A stretch of 64,000 bases of DNA from Mucilaginibacter galii (lineage in GTDB: Bacteria > Bacteroidota > Bacteroidia > Sphingobacteriales > Sphingobacteriaceae): the NCBI RefSeq assembly GCF_014635825.1, contig NZ_BMDO01000001.1, positions 682,001 through 746,000 on the forward strand. The letters are read 5' to 3'. Below the pieces are notes generated by a model that searched no databases, was not told where the DNA came from, and was given only the letters and a program-made list of their open reading frames with translations. The position numbers were made by a program, and so were the translations under genes. Positions within the stretch are counted from its first letter, which is position 1. Each line of letters begins with the position of its first letter. Positions 53,125 to 62,049 of this stretch are shown in pieces.

Positions 53125-54327
53125 ATGAAACGCTCAGGCAATGCCGATCTTCCTTTACATTATGGCTATGTACCGCCATGGCTGGCCGAACGTATGGCTA
53201 AACTGGGGCTGGCCGTGGTAGAAACCATGGTAATGGAATATGGCAACAGACAGGTAATACAGCGCTTGAGCGATCCTTTCTGGTTCCAAAGCCTGGGTGC
53301 CGTTATGGGTATGGACTGGCATTCGTCGGGTATTACCACTTCGGTTATGGGGGCTTTAAAACGTGCAGTTAACCCGCACGCTAAAGAGCTGGGCATCTAC
53401 ATTTGTGGCGGCAAAGGCAAACACTCTACCCAAACGCCAAATGAGTTGATCAAAGTGAGCGAAGCCACCGGCCTCGATGGTAATTACCTGGTGCGGTGCA
53501 GTAAGTTGAGCGCCAAGGTAGATAACACCGCCGTGCAGGATGGCTTCCAGCTATACACCCACAACTTTATATTGAACACGCAGGGGCAATGGACGGTGAT
53601 ACAGCAAGGCATGAACCCTATTACTAAAACTGCCCGGCGCTATCACTGGCATTCCGAAGCACTGCAGTCTTTCGTAAATGACCCACATACGGCCATTTGC
53701 GGTCAAAACACCGGCCACATCTTAAATATGGCCGATGCACGTGCCAATCCCTCGCGCAATGCCATCATGACCATAGCCGCCGAGCAGCCCGAGCATATGC
53801 TGAAAGAAATAAGTCAGCTAGTGATGCCCAACCACCACGAGGTTACCGCTAAAGACGTTGATTTAAAACGCCTTGGTGCCCTATTATGGCTGGCCCATGA
53901 AAAACAACCGGCCGATTTTGAGGAACTACTCCTGCTGCAAGGCCTCGGCCCTCGTACGCTGCAATCTTTAGCGCTGGTAAGCGAGGTTATCCATGGTACG
54001 CCATCCCGTTTTACAGACCCCGCGCGTTTTGCATTTGCCCACGGCGGTAAAGACGGTCACCCCTTCCCGGTTCCGGTTAAAGTATATGATGAAACATTGA
54101 ATGTACTGCATCAATCCATTAACCGCTCAAAATTAGGCAACACCGATAAAGCAGAGGCTATTAAAAAGCTAAGCCAGATAGCCCAAAACGCCGAACACGG
54201 GTTTACGCCGAACGCTAATTTTGATAAGGTGATTGAACGCGAACGCAATGAGTCATGGCGTTACGGAGGCCGCACGGTATTTGGCGAAGCAAAACCACCC
54301 GTACAAAAACAGCTAAAGCTGTTTTAA
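53125..54327 (+). CDS. DUF763 protein
   Basis: A 400-residue DUF763 protein. The family start MKRSGNADLPLHYGYVPPWL is exact, followed by GAVMGMDWHSSGITTSVMGA, AVQDGFQLYTHNFILNTQGQ, GMNPITKTARRYHWHSEALQ, and a helix-hairpin-helix-like LLLLQGLGPRTLQSLALVSE. FAHGGKDGHPFPVPVKVYDE is another signature. The family is widespread in archaea and some bacteria, and its function is unknown; the HhH segment suggests nucleic-acid contact. It stands alone, with a hairpin terminator overlapping its last codons. Confidence 0.93.
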   Translation: MKRSGNADLPLHYGYVPPWLAERMAKLGLAVVETMVMEYGNRQVIQRLSDPFWFQSLGAVMGMDWHSSGITTSVMGALKRAVNPHAKELGIYICGGKGKHSTQTPNELIKVSEATGLDGNYLVRCSKLSAKVDNTAVQDGFQLYTHNFILNTQGQWTVIQQGMNPITKTARRYHWHSEALQSFVNDPHTAICGQNTGHILNMADARANPSRNAIMTIAAEQPEHMLKEISQLVMPNHHEVTAKDVDLKRLGALLWLAHEKQPADFEELLLLQGLGPRTLQSLALVSEVIHGTPSRFTDPARFAFAHGGKDGHPFPVPVKVYDETLNVLHQSINRSKLGNTDKAEAIKKLSQIAQNAEHGFTPNANFDKVIERERNESWRYGGRTVFGEAKPPVQKQLKLF

Positions 54328-54328
54328 A
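54306..54328 (+). terminator. Terminator overlapping the DUF763 stop
   Basis: AAAACAGC and GCTGTTTT form an 8-bp stem with a 4-nt loop, followed by AAAAT; the hairpin covers the last codons (QLKLF) and the stop. Moderate strength. Confidence 0.6.
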
Positions 54329-54508
54329 ATGAATTCGTCAATTACACTTTAGGGCCAATTTGCGCCGTTAAGTAATAAGTCATCTTTTGATATTACTTAC
54401 AGGGATCAATAGCAAAACCAAAATTGCATCAACTATTTTATCAGAAATGCGTTTATTCATTTTACATTAATCTATTTAGCTGTTTAAACTCTTTAAATAT
54501 TCCAGATA

Positions 54509-57500
54509 GTGTCAAACACACCTAAATTTTTGCAAGGCGGCGGTCATATGGGCGAATTTATACGGTTGGCCAATTGGGCCGAAACCTCAGTAGGAACACC
54601 AGATACCTGGTCCGACAGTTTGAGGTCGGCCGTTAGCCTGAGCATTAATTCGGGCTTCCCTATTGCCATTTACTGGGGATCTGATTTCACACTCATTTAT
54701 AACGACGCCTGGAGCACTATACCCGGCAACAAACATCCGTGGGCACTGGGCAAACCAGGCGCCGTGGTATGGCCCGAAATATGGGATGGCCTGGAGCAGC
54801 AGTTTAATGATGTATTAAACAAAGGCCAATCTATTCGCCAGCCCGACTCGCTCCTACTCATGAACCGCTACGGTTATGTAGAAGAGTGTTATTTTGATTA
54901 CACCTTATCGCCCATTACAGCTTTAGACGGCAGCATTGGCGGTGTTTTTAACGCTGTTATTGAAACCAGTTACCGGGTTATTAACGAGCGCCGTAACCAG
55001 GTTTTAACTAAATTATTACAGCAGCTTAACCGCGCGCATGGCTTGCAGGAAGCTATTAATAAAGTGCAGAGCATTCTTGACCACTGCCGCGAAGATATTC
55101 CGTTTTACCAATTATTTTCAACCGATAACGAAAATACCCACCAGGCATTGCTTACCATAAGTTCGGGCTTAAGTCCGGCTAATGAAGCAGCCGTTAACTG
55201 GCCCTACATGATGGGTATGAATGGCAGCGATGCTATTTATATTGAAGACCTTAATAAGTATTTGGCCGAGCCTGCACTGAGCACGTGGGGCACACCCTGC
55301 ACCGAAGCCCTAATTGTACCCGTTAGCACAGATGAAGCACGCATAGGTGGCTACCTGGTTATGGGTGTATCGCCGCGTAAAAAGCTTGATGCCGATTATC
55401 GCCACTTTTTAAATACTGTGGGCTTGCACACAGGCACCATTCTGAACAACGGCTACAGTTATGAGCTTAATAATGCCCTCATGCGCGAGCAAGCGCTGAA
55501 CGAAGAGCTGGCATCGGCTAATGAAGAGTTAAGTTCTACTAACGAAGAACTGCACATATCGCAACAGAGCCTTGCCATGCTTAATGCCGAACTGGAAGAG
55601 CGCGTGGCCAACCGCACCAGCAAACTTGCGGAAAGCGAAAACCGCTTCCGTAACCTTATTAAAGATGCACCGGTAGCTATAGCTGTATTTACCAGCCGCA
55701 GCCTTGTTATAGAATCGGCCAATAATTACATGCTCAACATGTGGGGTAAAACTTCAGATGTTATTGGTCTTACCTTTTCTAAAGCTGTACCCGAATTGGT
55801 TGGACAACCTTTTTTTCCGTTACTCGATCAGGTTTTCACAAACGGCAACACTTACTATGGTAATGAGTCAATAGCTACAATTAACCATAATGGTATTCTT
55901 ACAAATGGCTATTACAACTTTGTATATCAGCCTGTAAAAGATGAAAGTGGCACAACGGTATCAATTATTTCTATTGCCCACGATGTTACCGAGCAGGTAA
56001 ACGCCCGTAAAAAGATAGAAGAAGTAGCGCTGAGTTTGCGCAGCCTGGTCATGACGGCTCACTATGCACTCATGATATTACGCGGGCAAGATTGGGTTAT
56101 TGAAATAGCCAATACTCCACTGGCCAATTTATGGGGACGAACCGTTGAAGACATTACCGGCCGCCGCCTAATGGATGTTTTGCCTGAACTGGAAGGCCAG
56201 CCTTTCCCTGCACTATTGAGGCGCATTTTTGAAACCGGAAAAGGTTATGGACAGGAAGAAGAAGTTTTTTATTTAGACTCGCCCGAAGGGCCTGTCACCA
56301 AATATGTAAGTTTTTATTACGACCCTGTTTTTGACTCCGAAGGTAACGTAACCGGCATTATAGTAGCCGCCGAAGATATTACCAACCAGGTAAACAACCG
56401 CTTATTGCTCGAACAAAGCTATAGCGAACAGCAGGCCCTTAACGAAGAACTTACCGCTATTAATGAAGAAGTAGCATCGGCCAATGAAGAGCTGGTAACC
56501 ACAAACGAGGAACTGGCCCACACCAAAGAAAACCTGCAGGAAATTGTAGGCCGCCTGGCAACCAGCGAGGCACGCATACGCTATATGATAGCCGAGGCCC
56601 CTGTAGCTATTGGTATACTTACCAGCCAGTTACTGGTTATAGAAGCGGCCAATAATAAAATACTCGAACTTTGGGGTAAAAATAGCAGCATTATAGGTAT
56701 GCCGCTGCAAGATGCACTGCCTGAATTAAAAGGTCAGCCCTTTTTGGATATACTGGACAGCGTATACACCAGCGGACAAACCTATTACGGCAATGAGGTA
56801 CATGCCAAATTAGAACGTAACGGCGTATTAGAAGAACTCTATTTCAACTTTGCCTACCACCCTATTTTTGATGATGCTAATCAAACGTCGAGCATTATTG
56901 TAGTGGCTACTGATGTTACCGAGCAGGTCATATCGCGCCGTAAGGTTGAAAATGCTGAAGAGATGCTCCGCTTTTCGGTAGACGCTGCCAATATGGGCAC
57001 CTGGTACCTCGATGTAGTGTCACGCGAGTTTATACCATCTACCCGGTTAAAAGAATTGTTTGGCTTTAATGCAAATGATGAAGTGAGTTACGCCGATGTG
57101 GTGAACCAAATTCCGGAGGAGTACCGCCAATATATTGAAGCAGAGGTTGAAAAAGCCCTGGCCAATGATGATTCTTACAACGTTGAACACCCGGTTTTAG
57201 GAAACAATGATCATAAAATTCGTTGGGTAAGGGCATCCGGTAAATTGAATAAGAACCCTAAAGACGGCCGTTCTTACTTTTCGGGTGTATTGATTGATAT
57301 TACCGAGCAGAAGCAGGACGAGCAGCGTAAAAACGATTTTATAGGCATGGTGAGCCACGAATTAAAAACGCCGCTTACTTCTTTGAGCGCTTACATACAA
57401 ATGCTGCATGCCCGCGCCAAAAAGAACGATGACAACTTTGTTACCGGTGCGCTTGATAAGGTAAGTATCCAGGTAAAGAAAATGAGCTCCATGATCAATG

Positions 57501-57997
57501 GTTTCCTGAACGTATCAAGGCTTGAATCGGGCAAAATTCATCTGGATATTCAGCAGTTCAGGCTGGATGAACTGGTGAAAGATATGGTAGACGAAACTAT
57601 ACTTACCACCGCAAGCCACGAGCTGGTATTGCTGCCTTGTGATGCGGCCCTGGTGGCTGCCGACCGCGATAAGATAGGCTCGGTGATCTCCAATCTTATA
57701 AGCAATGCCATCAAATATTCTCCGCGGGGTAAACGTATAGAGGTCAATTGTATCATCGTTGATGAAATGGCCCGCGTGAGCGTTAAGGACGAAGGCATGG
57801 GTATTAAGCCACAGGACATCGAAAAATTATTTGAGCGCTATTACCGGGTAGATAGCAAGCACACGCAAACCATATCGGGCTTTGGCATAGGTTTGTACCT
57901 TTGCGCCGAGATTATTCAACGCCATAACGGTAACATTTGGGTAGAAAGCGAGATGGGCCAGGGTTCTACCTTTTTCTTTAGCCTGCCACTGGCGTAG
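54509..57997 (+). CDS. Multi-PAS sensor histidine kinase
   Basis: A 1162-residue cytoplasmic sensor kinase starting at GTG 54509. Order: PAS-like domain (about 15-150, ending in a GGVFNAVIETS block), GAF-like region (160-320), coiled coil of repeated NEEL units (ELASANEELSSTNEEL), then PAS domains, then a second coiled coil (INEEVASANEELVTTNEEL), two further PAS domains (the last with a PAC region), HisKA with the phospho-acceptor in FIGMVSHELKTPLTSL, and HATPase_c with NAIKYSPRGK and GFGIGLYLC. There is no membrane helix and no receiver domain. PAS units before and after the second coil are near duplicates (DAPVAIAVFTS / EAPVAIGILTS). No response regulator is adjacent. Confidence 0.94.
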   Translation: MSNTPKFLQGGGHMGEFIRLANWAETSVGTPDTWSDSLRSAVSLSINSGFPIAIYWGSDFTLIYNDAWSTIPGNKHPWALGKPGAVVWPEIWDGLEQQFNDVLNKGQSIRQPDSLLLMNRYGYVEECYFDYTLSPITALDGSIGGVFNAVIETSYRVINERRNQVLTKLLQQLNRAHGLQEAINKVQSILDHCREDIPFYQLFSTDNENTHQALLTISSGLSPANEAAVNWPYMMGMNGSDAIYIEDLNKYLAEPALSTWGTPCTEALIVPVSTDEARIGGYLVMGVSPRKKLDADYRHFLNTVGLHTGTILNNGYSYELNNALMREQALNEELASANEELSSTNEELHISQQSLAMLNAELEERVANRTSKLAESENRFRNLIKDAPVAIAVFTSRSLVIESANNYMLNMWGKTSDVIGLTFSKAVPELVGQPFFPLLDQVFTNGNTYYGNESIATINHNGILTNGYYNFVYQPVKDESGTTVSIISIAHDVTEQVNARKKIEEVALSLRSLVMTAHYALMILRGQDWVIEIANTPLANLWGRTVEDITGRRLMDVLPELEGQPFPALLRRIFETGKGYGQEEEVFYLDSPEGPVTKYVSFYYDPVFDSEGNVTGIIVAAEDITNQVNNRLLLEQSYSEQQALNEELTAINEEVASANEELVTTNEELAHTKENLQEIVGRLATSEARIRYMIAEAPVAIGILTSQLLVIEAANNKILELWGKNSSIIGMPLQDALPELKGQPFLDILDSVYTSGQTYYGNEVHAKLERNGVLEELYFNFAYHPIFDDANQTSSIIVVATDVTEQVISRRKVENAEEMLRFSVDAANMGTWYLDVVSREFIPSTRLKELFGFNANDEVSYADVVNQIPEEYRQYIEAEVEKALANDDSYNVEHPVLGNNDHKIRWVRASGKLNKNPKDGRSYFSGVLIDITEQKQDEQRKNDFIGMVSHELKTPLTSLSAYIQMLHARAKKNDDNFVTGALDKVSIQVKKMSSMINGFLNVSRLESGKIHLDIQQFRLDELVKDMVDETILTTASHELVLLPCDAALVAADRDKIGSVISNLISNAIKYSPRGKRIEVNCIIVDEMARVSVKDEGMGIKPQDIEKLFERYYRVDSKHTQTISGFGIGLYLCAEIIQRHNGNIWVESEMGQGSTFFFSLPLA

Positions 57998-58088
57998 GTG
58001 CGAGGTGCGAGGTGCGAGGTGCGAGGTGCGAGGTGCGAGGTGCGAGGTGCGAGGTGCGAGGTGCGAGGTGCGAGGTGCGAGGTGCGAG
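57998..58088. repeat. Perfect GTGCGAG heptad array, 13 copies
   Basis: The 91 bp after the kinase TAG stop are 13 exact tandem copies of GTGCGAG. Because 7 is not a multiple of 3, every frame reads through as a repeating heptapeptide, which creates spurious open frames on both strands. It lies outside any real CDS, so copy-number change would alter only the 3' UTR. Confidence 0.95.
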
Positions 58089-58170
58089 TAAGGCAAATTT
58101 TACCCGCTCATATTTGTTTGGATAAGTGCATACTTTCATCAAAAAAGTTCATTAATCCGCACTTCACCTC

Positions 58171-58226
58171 ATCTGCACATTTGCACACTTTCCCATCTGC
58201 ATATTTCCGCATCTGCATATCTCCCC
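58171..58226. repeat. Degenerate ATCTGCAY octad array
   Basis: Seven consecutive 8-mers: ATCTGCAC, ATTTGCAC, ACTTTCCC, ATCTGCAT, ATTTCCGC, ATCTGCAT, ATCTCCCC. It occupies the second half of the short gap between the kinase and radC, right after the heptad array. Confidence 0.6.
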
Positions 58227-58238
58227 AAAATTTCACAT

Positions 58239-58937
58239 TTACAACAGCTCCTCGTCGGCAAAGCTGAAGAAGCCGCCGTCGGTGATGATCAGGTGATCAA
58301 GTACGCCTATGTCCAGTATACGACCGGCGGCATGAATTTTTTTCGTAAGGTCTATATCCTGCTGGCTGGGTTTCAGGTTTCCCGAAGGATGATTATGCGC
58401 CAGGATGATGGACGACGCCTGGTGCTGCAAGGCAATGCCGAAAATGATCTTCGGATCGGCCACCGTACCCGATAGTCCTCCTTTACTAATGAGTTCCTTG
58501 GCTATGATCTTGCAGTTGCGGCTCAGCAGCAATATCCAAAACTCTTCGTGGTTCAGGTCTACCAAATGGCGCTTTAGCACATTGTATACGCTACGGCTGC
58601 CATTCACAATTTCGGGTGCCTTAATTTCGGTATCACCGCGGCGGTGGCCCAGTTCAAGTGCTGCGATGATAGAGATAGCCTTGGCCTCCCCTATCCCCTT
58701 AAACTTCGATAGCTCACTAACCGATACCTTGCCCAGCTTTTGCAAATCGTTTTCATAATGATGCAAAATGCGCTTGCTCAGCTCCACGGCCGATTCGTTG
58801 CGGCTGCCCGAGCCTATCAGAATGGCTATGAGTTCGGCATCGCTCAGCGCCCGGCGGCCCTGGGCGTTCAACTTTTCGCGCGGGCGGTCTTCTTCCGCCC
58901 AGGCCTTAATGCTTATTTTGGTTTCGTACGCTTCCAC
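58239..58937 (-). CDS. radC: RadC family JAB/MPN metalloprotein
   Basis: A 232-residue RadC. The N-terminal helix-hairpin-helix part (IKAWAEEDRPREKLNAQGRR, LSKFKGIGEAKAISIIAALE) is followed by the JAMM domain with the metal ligands in AHNHPSGNLKPSQQD. Despite the historical name its role in DNA repair is doubtful and its enzymatic activity is unknown. It lies 88 bp downstream of rpsT on the same strand, behind the rpsT terminator. Confidence 0.95.
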   Translation of the reverse strand: MEAYETKISIKAWAEEDRPREKLNAQGRRALSDAELIAILIGSGSRNESAVELSKRILHHYENDLQKLGKVSVSELSKFKGIGEAKAISIIAALELGHRRGDTEIKAPEIVNGSRSVYNVLKRHLVDLNHEEFWILLLSRNCKIIAKELISKGGLSGTVADPKIIFGIALQHQASSIILAHNHPSGNLKPSQQDIDLTKKIHAAGRILDIGVLDHLIITDGGFFSFADEELL

Positions 58938-58968
58938 GCCGTTAAGCTATTTAAAAAAAGCGGACAAA

Positions 58969-59001
58969 ACAAAAAAGGGCTGCATTGTAATGCAACCCTT
59001 T
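58969..59001 (-). terminator. Terminator of rpsT
   Basis: AAGGGcTGCATT pairs with AATGCAaCCCTT (11 of 12 bp, 2-nt loop), followed on the minus strand by six T. It lies 25 bp past the rpsT stop. Confidence 0.9.
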
Positions 59002-59025
59002 CATCATCTATACAGACGAATATGC

Positions 59026-59280
59026 TTATGCTAACTTGTTAACAAACTTAGTCAGTTTCGACTTGTTGTTAGAAGCTTTGTTTTTATGAATAACGTTTTT
59101 CTTAGCTAAACGGTCAATCATAGAAATTACAGTAGTCAACAAAGGAGCTGCTTCAGCTTTAGAAGTAGAGCCTCTTAATTTCTTGATAGCATTTCTGGTA
59201 GTTTTAGCCTGATATCTGTTACGTAAACGCTTGGTAGCGTTAGCTCTGATTCTTTTTATTGCTGATTTATGATTTGCCAT
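59026..59280 (-). CDS. rpsT: 30S ribosomal protein S20
   Basis: An 84-residue S20 with the hallmark start [20 protein letters not shown] and the helical arm [18 protein letters not shown]. The C-terminal end ([19 protein letters not shown]) fits the family. S20 binds 16S rRNA early in 30S assembly. It is a single-gene unit with a good promoter (TATATTTG plus -33 TTG) and a strong terminator. Confidence 0.97.
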   Translation of the reverse strand: MANHKSAIKRIRANATKRLRNRYQAKTTRNAIKKLRGSTSKAEAAPLLTTVISMIDRLAKKNVIHKNKASNNKSKLTKFVNKLA

Positions 59281-59313
59281 TTTTAGCTAATTATCTTTTT
59301 ATTTTTCGGACTG

Positions 59314-59344
59314 CAAATATATTCCAAAAAAATAAAACTAACAA
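59314..59344 (-). promoter_or_regulatory. rpsT promoter (-7 and -33)
   Basis: TATATTTG at 59314-59321 and TTG at 59342-59344 on the minus strand are separated by 20 nt, the standard Bacteroidota spacing. This is the clearest promoter in the window. Confidence 0.8.
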
Positions 59345-59412
59345 GCATCCGTTAAAAAAAATTTCAGACTTTGATTCAAACCTCAATTACTTGCCGCTTA
59401 CCTAACGTGCTG

Positions 59413-60120
59413 CTACTTATTGTTATATATACCCGCGGTAAATGCTGTGGTGCCTGTACTGCCCACAAGTCCCTTGGCATAAACCGTATATATTTTACCG
59501 CTTTGAAAGCTTACACCTGCCGTAGTATTGGTAGTGGTGGTACCACCGGCAACATTACTTAACACAACAGCATACGTACCGGCCGCAATTTCTACGGATG
59601 AGCCCACTGCTCTGAAGTTTTGGTTAGCAGCTATTACATTACCGCCAATAATTAAACTAACCGATGATGCGTTAGGCGAAGCATTCACAAAACGAACCTT
59701 GGCTTTGCCTGCTGCCGGAGCAGTAACATCATCGGTAACGGTAATTATCCCTAAACCGCTGTTTTGGCCTACCAGGAAAAAAGTATAGCTATTAAAGGCA
59801 TCAAACTGCACATGAGAAGAACTCAGCGTAGCTTCGCCCGTGGCCGATTTAATGATCACATCCTGATCGCCTAAAAAGGTTTTGTAATAGCCCGATGCCT
59901 GGCCAAAGGTAACACTGCTGGGCGTTCTTAAAATATCTTCTACGTATAGCTGTGCCGCAGGGGCATCAGGACTGGCATTAATGAGGTTAACCTCGGCGCC
60001 AATGGTATCTTCAAAATCGTAAGGATCATTTTTCTTGCACGATGAGAACAAAGAAACAGCCAGCAGGCCAACAAATGCAAAGCGAAAAGCTTGCTTTAAA
60101 GTAAGATTTACTTTTTTCAT
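59413..60120 (-). CDS. DUF4397 lipoprotein 1
   Basis: A 235-residue lipoprotein. ATG 60120 (MKKVNLTLKQAFRFAFVGLL) gives a standard lipoprotein signal with lipobox SLFSSC; an open stretch upstream to 60273 is not coding-like. The mature part is a DUF4397 beta-sandwich tandem (VNLINASPDAPAAQLYVEDI, VRFVNASPNASSVSLIIGG, GRIYTVYAKGLVG-like GKIYTVYAKGLVGSTGTTAF). Function is unknown; the fold resembles surface adhesive or binding domains. It is the first of three DUF4397 genes in this part of the window. Confidence 0.88.
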   Translation of the reverse strand: MKKVNLTLKQAFRFAFVGLLAVSLFSSCKKNDPYDFEDTIGAEVNLINASPDAPAAQLYVEDILRTPSSVTFGQASGYYKTFLGDQDVIIKSATGEATLSSSHVQFDAFNSYTFFLVGQNSGLGIITVTDDVTAPAAGKAKVRFVNASPNASSVSLIIGGNVIAANQNFRAVGSSVEIAAGTYAVVLSNVAGGTTTTNTTAGVSFQSGKIYTVYAKGLVGSTGTTAFTAGIYNNK

Positions 60121-60286
60121 AGAAGGTGTTTTAATAGAAATAAAATGGCTTTTTAAGCCCTGTTTAGTCTTTTGTAAAACGTAAAACGGCAAGTTGTAGT
60201 ATTTGTTTTTTTGTACCTTGCCCGTTAATAGGGCAATTTGAAATATTTTAGCACCTAATAATTTAGCAATCAACTTATTAAATTCA

Positions 60287-61312
60287 GTGAAAAATTATGC
60301 CCGCGTACTGCTGCCTGTTATACTCCTAACACTCTGCACATCGTGGGGTTTTTATGCACATTACCGCGTTAACCGGCTGGCAGTGTTTACCTTACCTAAG
60401 GGCATGAGCACTTTTTACCGGGCCAATCTCGAATACCTTACCGAGCATGCCATCAGTGCCGACCGCAGGCGTTACGTAGATTCGGCCGAGATACCCAGGC
60501 ATTACTTTGATGCCGACCATTTTGGCAAAGACCCTTTCCACACCGTACCTCAAAAATGGGCCGATGCGGTTGACAAGTACACGGCCGATACGCTTTACAA
60601 ATACGGCACCCTGCCCTGGACCATCCAGTACAACTACTATCACCTGGTTGATGCCTTCAAAAGCCATGATACCAGCGCCATACTGCATTACTCGGCCTAC
60701 CTGGGCCATTATGTAGCTGATGCCTGCGTACCGTTGCATACCACCCAAAACCACGACGGACAGCTTACCCACCAGGAGGGTATTCATGCGTTGTGGGAAA
60801 GCCGCCTGCCCGAGCAATTTGGCAACGGTTATAATTACTACGCCGGTAAGGCGCGCTACCTCGAAAATCCGCTATGGCAGGCCTTCATTTTATGCCGCAG
60901 CTCTTTTAAAAGTGCCGACTCGGTGCTGCGTATACAAAGGCAACTGGACAAAACCTTCCCTGCCGATCAAAAGTACGAGATCACCTTGCGGGGCAAACGT
61001 AAGATAAAAGATTTCTCTGCCGCCTACTGCCGCGCATACCACACTGCACTTAAAGGCATGGTGCAACGCCGCATGCGGGTAGCTATATTAAATGTGGGAA
61101 GCTATTGGTATTCGGCCTGGGTAGATGCCGGCCAGCCCGACCTGAACAAGCTTCTCGACTCGCTCCCAGCAGTAGCACAAAAACAAAAAACCGCCCATGA
61201 GGCGGCTTTATATCAATTAGGAAAAGTTGCAGAGCTACCCAACTTCGGTGTAGTAAACAAGCCCCTACCCAAGCCGCCCTTAAGCAGCAGTGTGGGAAAA
61301 CCGGCTCCTTAA
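60287..61312 (+). CDS. Zinc-dependent phospholipase C-like protein
   Basis: A 341-residue secreted protein starting at GTG 60287, with an N-terminal hydrophobic signal (VLLPVILLTLCTSWGFYAHY). The zinc-site pattern is that of the bacterial phospholipase C / S1-P1 nuclease fold: WGFYAHYRVNRLAVF, ADRRRYVDSAEIPRHYFDAD, HLVDAFKSHD, and YLGHYVADACVPLHTTQNHD with GIHALWES. These His/Asp residues would bind three zinc ions. The substrate (phospholipid head group or nucleic acid) is not known. The C-terminal Pro-rich tail overlaps the convergent dedA end by 33 bp, and dedA's terminator lies inside it. Confidence 0.87.
   Translation: MKNYARVLLPVILLTLCTSWGFYAHYRVNRLAVFTLPKGMSTFYRANLEYLTEHAISADRRRYVDSAEIPRHYFDADHFGKDPFHTVPQKWADAVDKYTADTLYKYGTLPWTIQYNYYHLVDAFKSHDTSAILHYSAYLGHYVADACVPLHTTQNHDGQLTHQEGIHALWESRLPEQFGNGYNYYAGKARYLENPLWQAFILCRSSFKSADSVLRIQRQLDKTFPADQKYEITLRGKRKIKDFSAAYCRAYHTALKGMVQRRMRVAILNVGSYWYSAWVDAGQPDLNKLLDSLPAVAQKQKTAHEAALYQLGKVAELPNFGVVNKPLPKPPLSSSVGKPAP
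61177..61210 (-). terminator. dedA terminator inside the convergent phospholipase gene
   Basis: On the minus strand a short GC stem (CCGCC / GGCGG, 5-nt loop) is followed by TTTTTTGTTTTTG. It lies about 70 bp past the dedA stop but within the coding part of the plus-strand gene (AQKQKTAHEAALY). Confidence 0.75.
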
Positions 61313-61930
61313 TGCAGCCCAAATTGGAGGCACTAACGATACCACCACAATACCCAGCGCTATTAGCGAGAAGTGCTGTTTAAAGAAAGGTACATTACCC
61401 AACATATAGCCTAAAAACAAAAATACCACGATCCACGAAAAGCCCCCTACAATGTTGTAAAGACTGTAACGGCCAAACGGCATACGGCCCACACCCGCCA
61501 CAAAAGGTGCTATGGTACGTATAATAGGCATAAAGCGACTGAAGATAACCGCCTTACCACCATGCTTATCAAAAAAAGCTTTGGTTTTTAAATAATAATC
61601 AAGCTTGAGCACCTTGTTTTCGGGCTTAAACACACGCGAACCCAAATAATTGCCCAGCATGTAGTTTACGGTATTGCCTAAAAATGCTGCAATGATGAGA
61701 ATAATGGCCAGCACCCAAATATCTAAACCCGAGTTACCACCGGCAATTAACGCACCGGCTGCAAATAGCAGTGAATCGCCAGGCAGGAAAGGCGTTACCA
61801 CAAAGCCGGTTTCGGCAAAGATGATCACAAATAGAATGAGGTAAGTCCAGGCCTGGTATTGGCTGGTAATTTGCACCAGATGTTTATCAATGTGCAATAT
61901 AAAGTCGATCAGTTCTTTAATAATTTCCAA
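61280..61930 (-). CDS. DedA family membrane protein
   Basis: A 216-residue DedA/VTT protein. Signature blocks: FAETGFVVTPFLPGDSLLFA, AAFLGNTVNYMLGNYLGSRV and FSRFMPIIRTIAPFVAGVGRM with FGRYSLYNIVGGFSWIVVFL. DedA proteins are inner-membrane proteins linked to lipid (undecaprenyl-phosphate or phosphatidylethanolamine) flipping and proton balance. The start is TTG 61930: a TGA stop lies two codons upstream in frame and there is no ATG or GTG. A TAnnTTTG box (TACTTTTG) at 61947-61954 gives a leader of about 12 nt. Confidence 0.92.
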   Translation of the reverse strand: MEIIKELIDFILHIDKHLVQITSQYQAWTYLILFVIIFAETGFVVTPFLPGDSLLFAAGALIAGGNSGLDIWVLAIILIIAAFLGNTVNYMLGNYLGSRVFKPENKVLKLDYYLKTKAFFDKHGGKAVIFSRFMPIIRTIAPFVAGVGRMPFGRYSLYNIVGGFSWIVVFLFLGYMLGNVPFFKQHFSLIALGIVVVSLVPPIWAALRSRFSHTAA

Positions 61931-61946
61931 TGCTCAAAATTTGGAG

Positions 61947-61954
61947 CAAAAGTA
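61947..61954 (-). promoter_or_regulatory. -7 promoter box for dedA
   Basis: TACTTTTG on the minus strand matches TAnnTTTG and lies 17 bp before the TTG start. The -33 element is weak. Confidence 0.5.
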
Positions 61955-62049
61955 ATCATATTATTATAAGCGCAATTATTAAATATTTTAACGCTGAATG
62001 CTTTAGTTATAATCACAGTTGCAGCGCCTATAGAGCACTCACCACTCAA

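Noticed and set aside
57998..58088. CRISPR array
   Set aside because: Units are 7 bp with no spacers.
57998..58267. Open frames on both strands through the heptad array encoding repeating heptapeptides
   Set aside because: They exist only because a 7-bp unit without stops reads in every frame; they have no family match, and on the minus strand they overlap the kinase.
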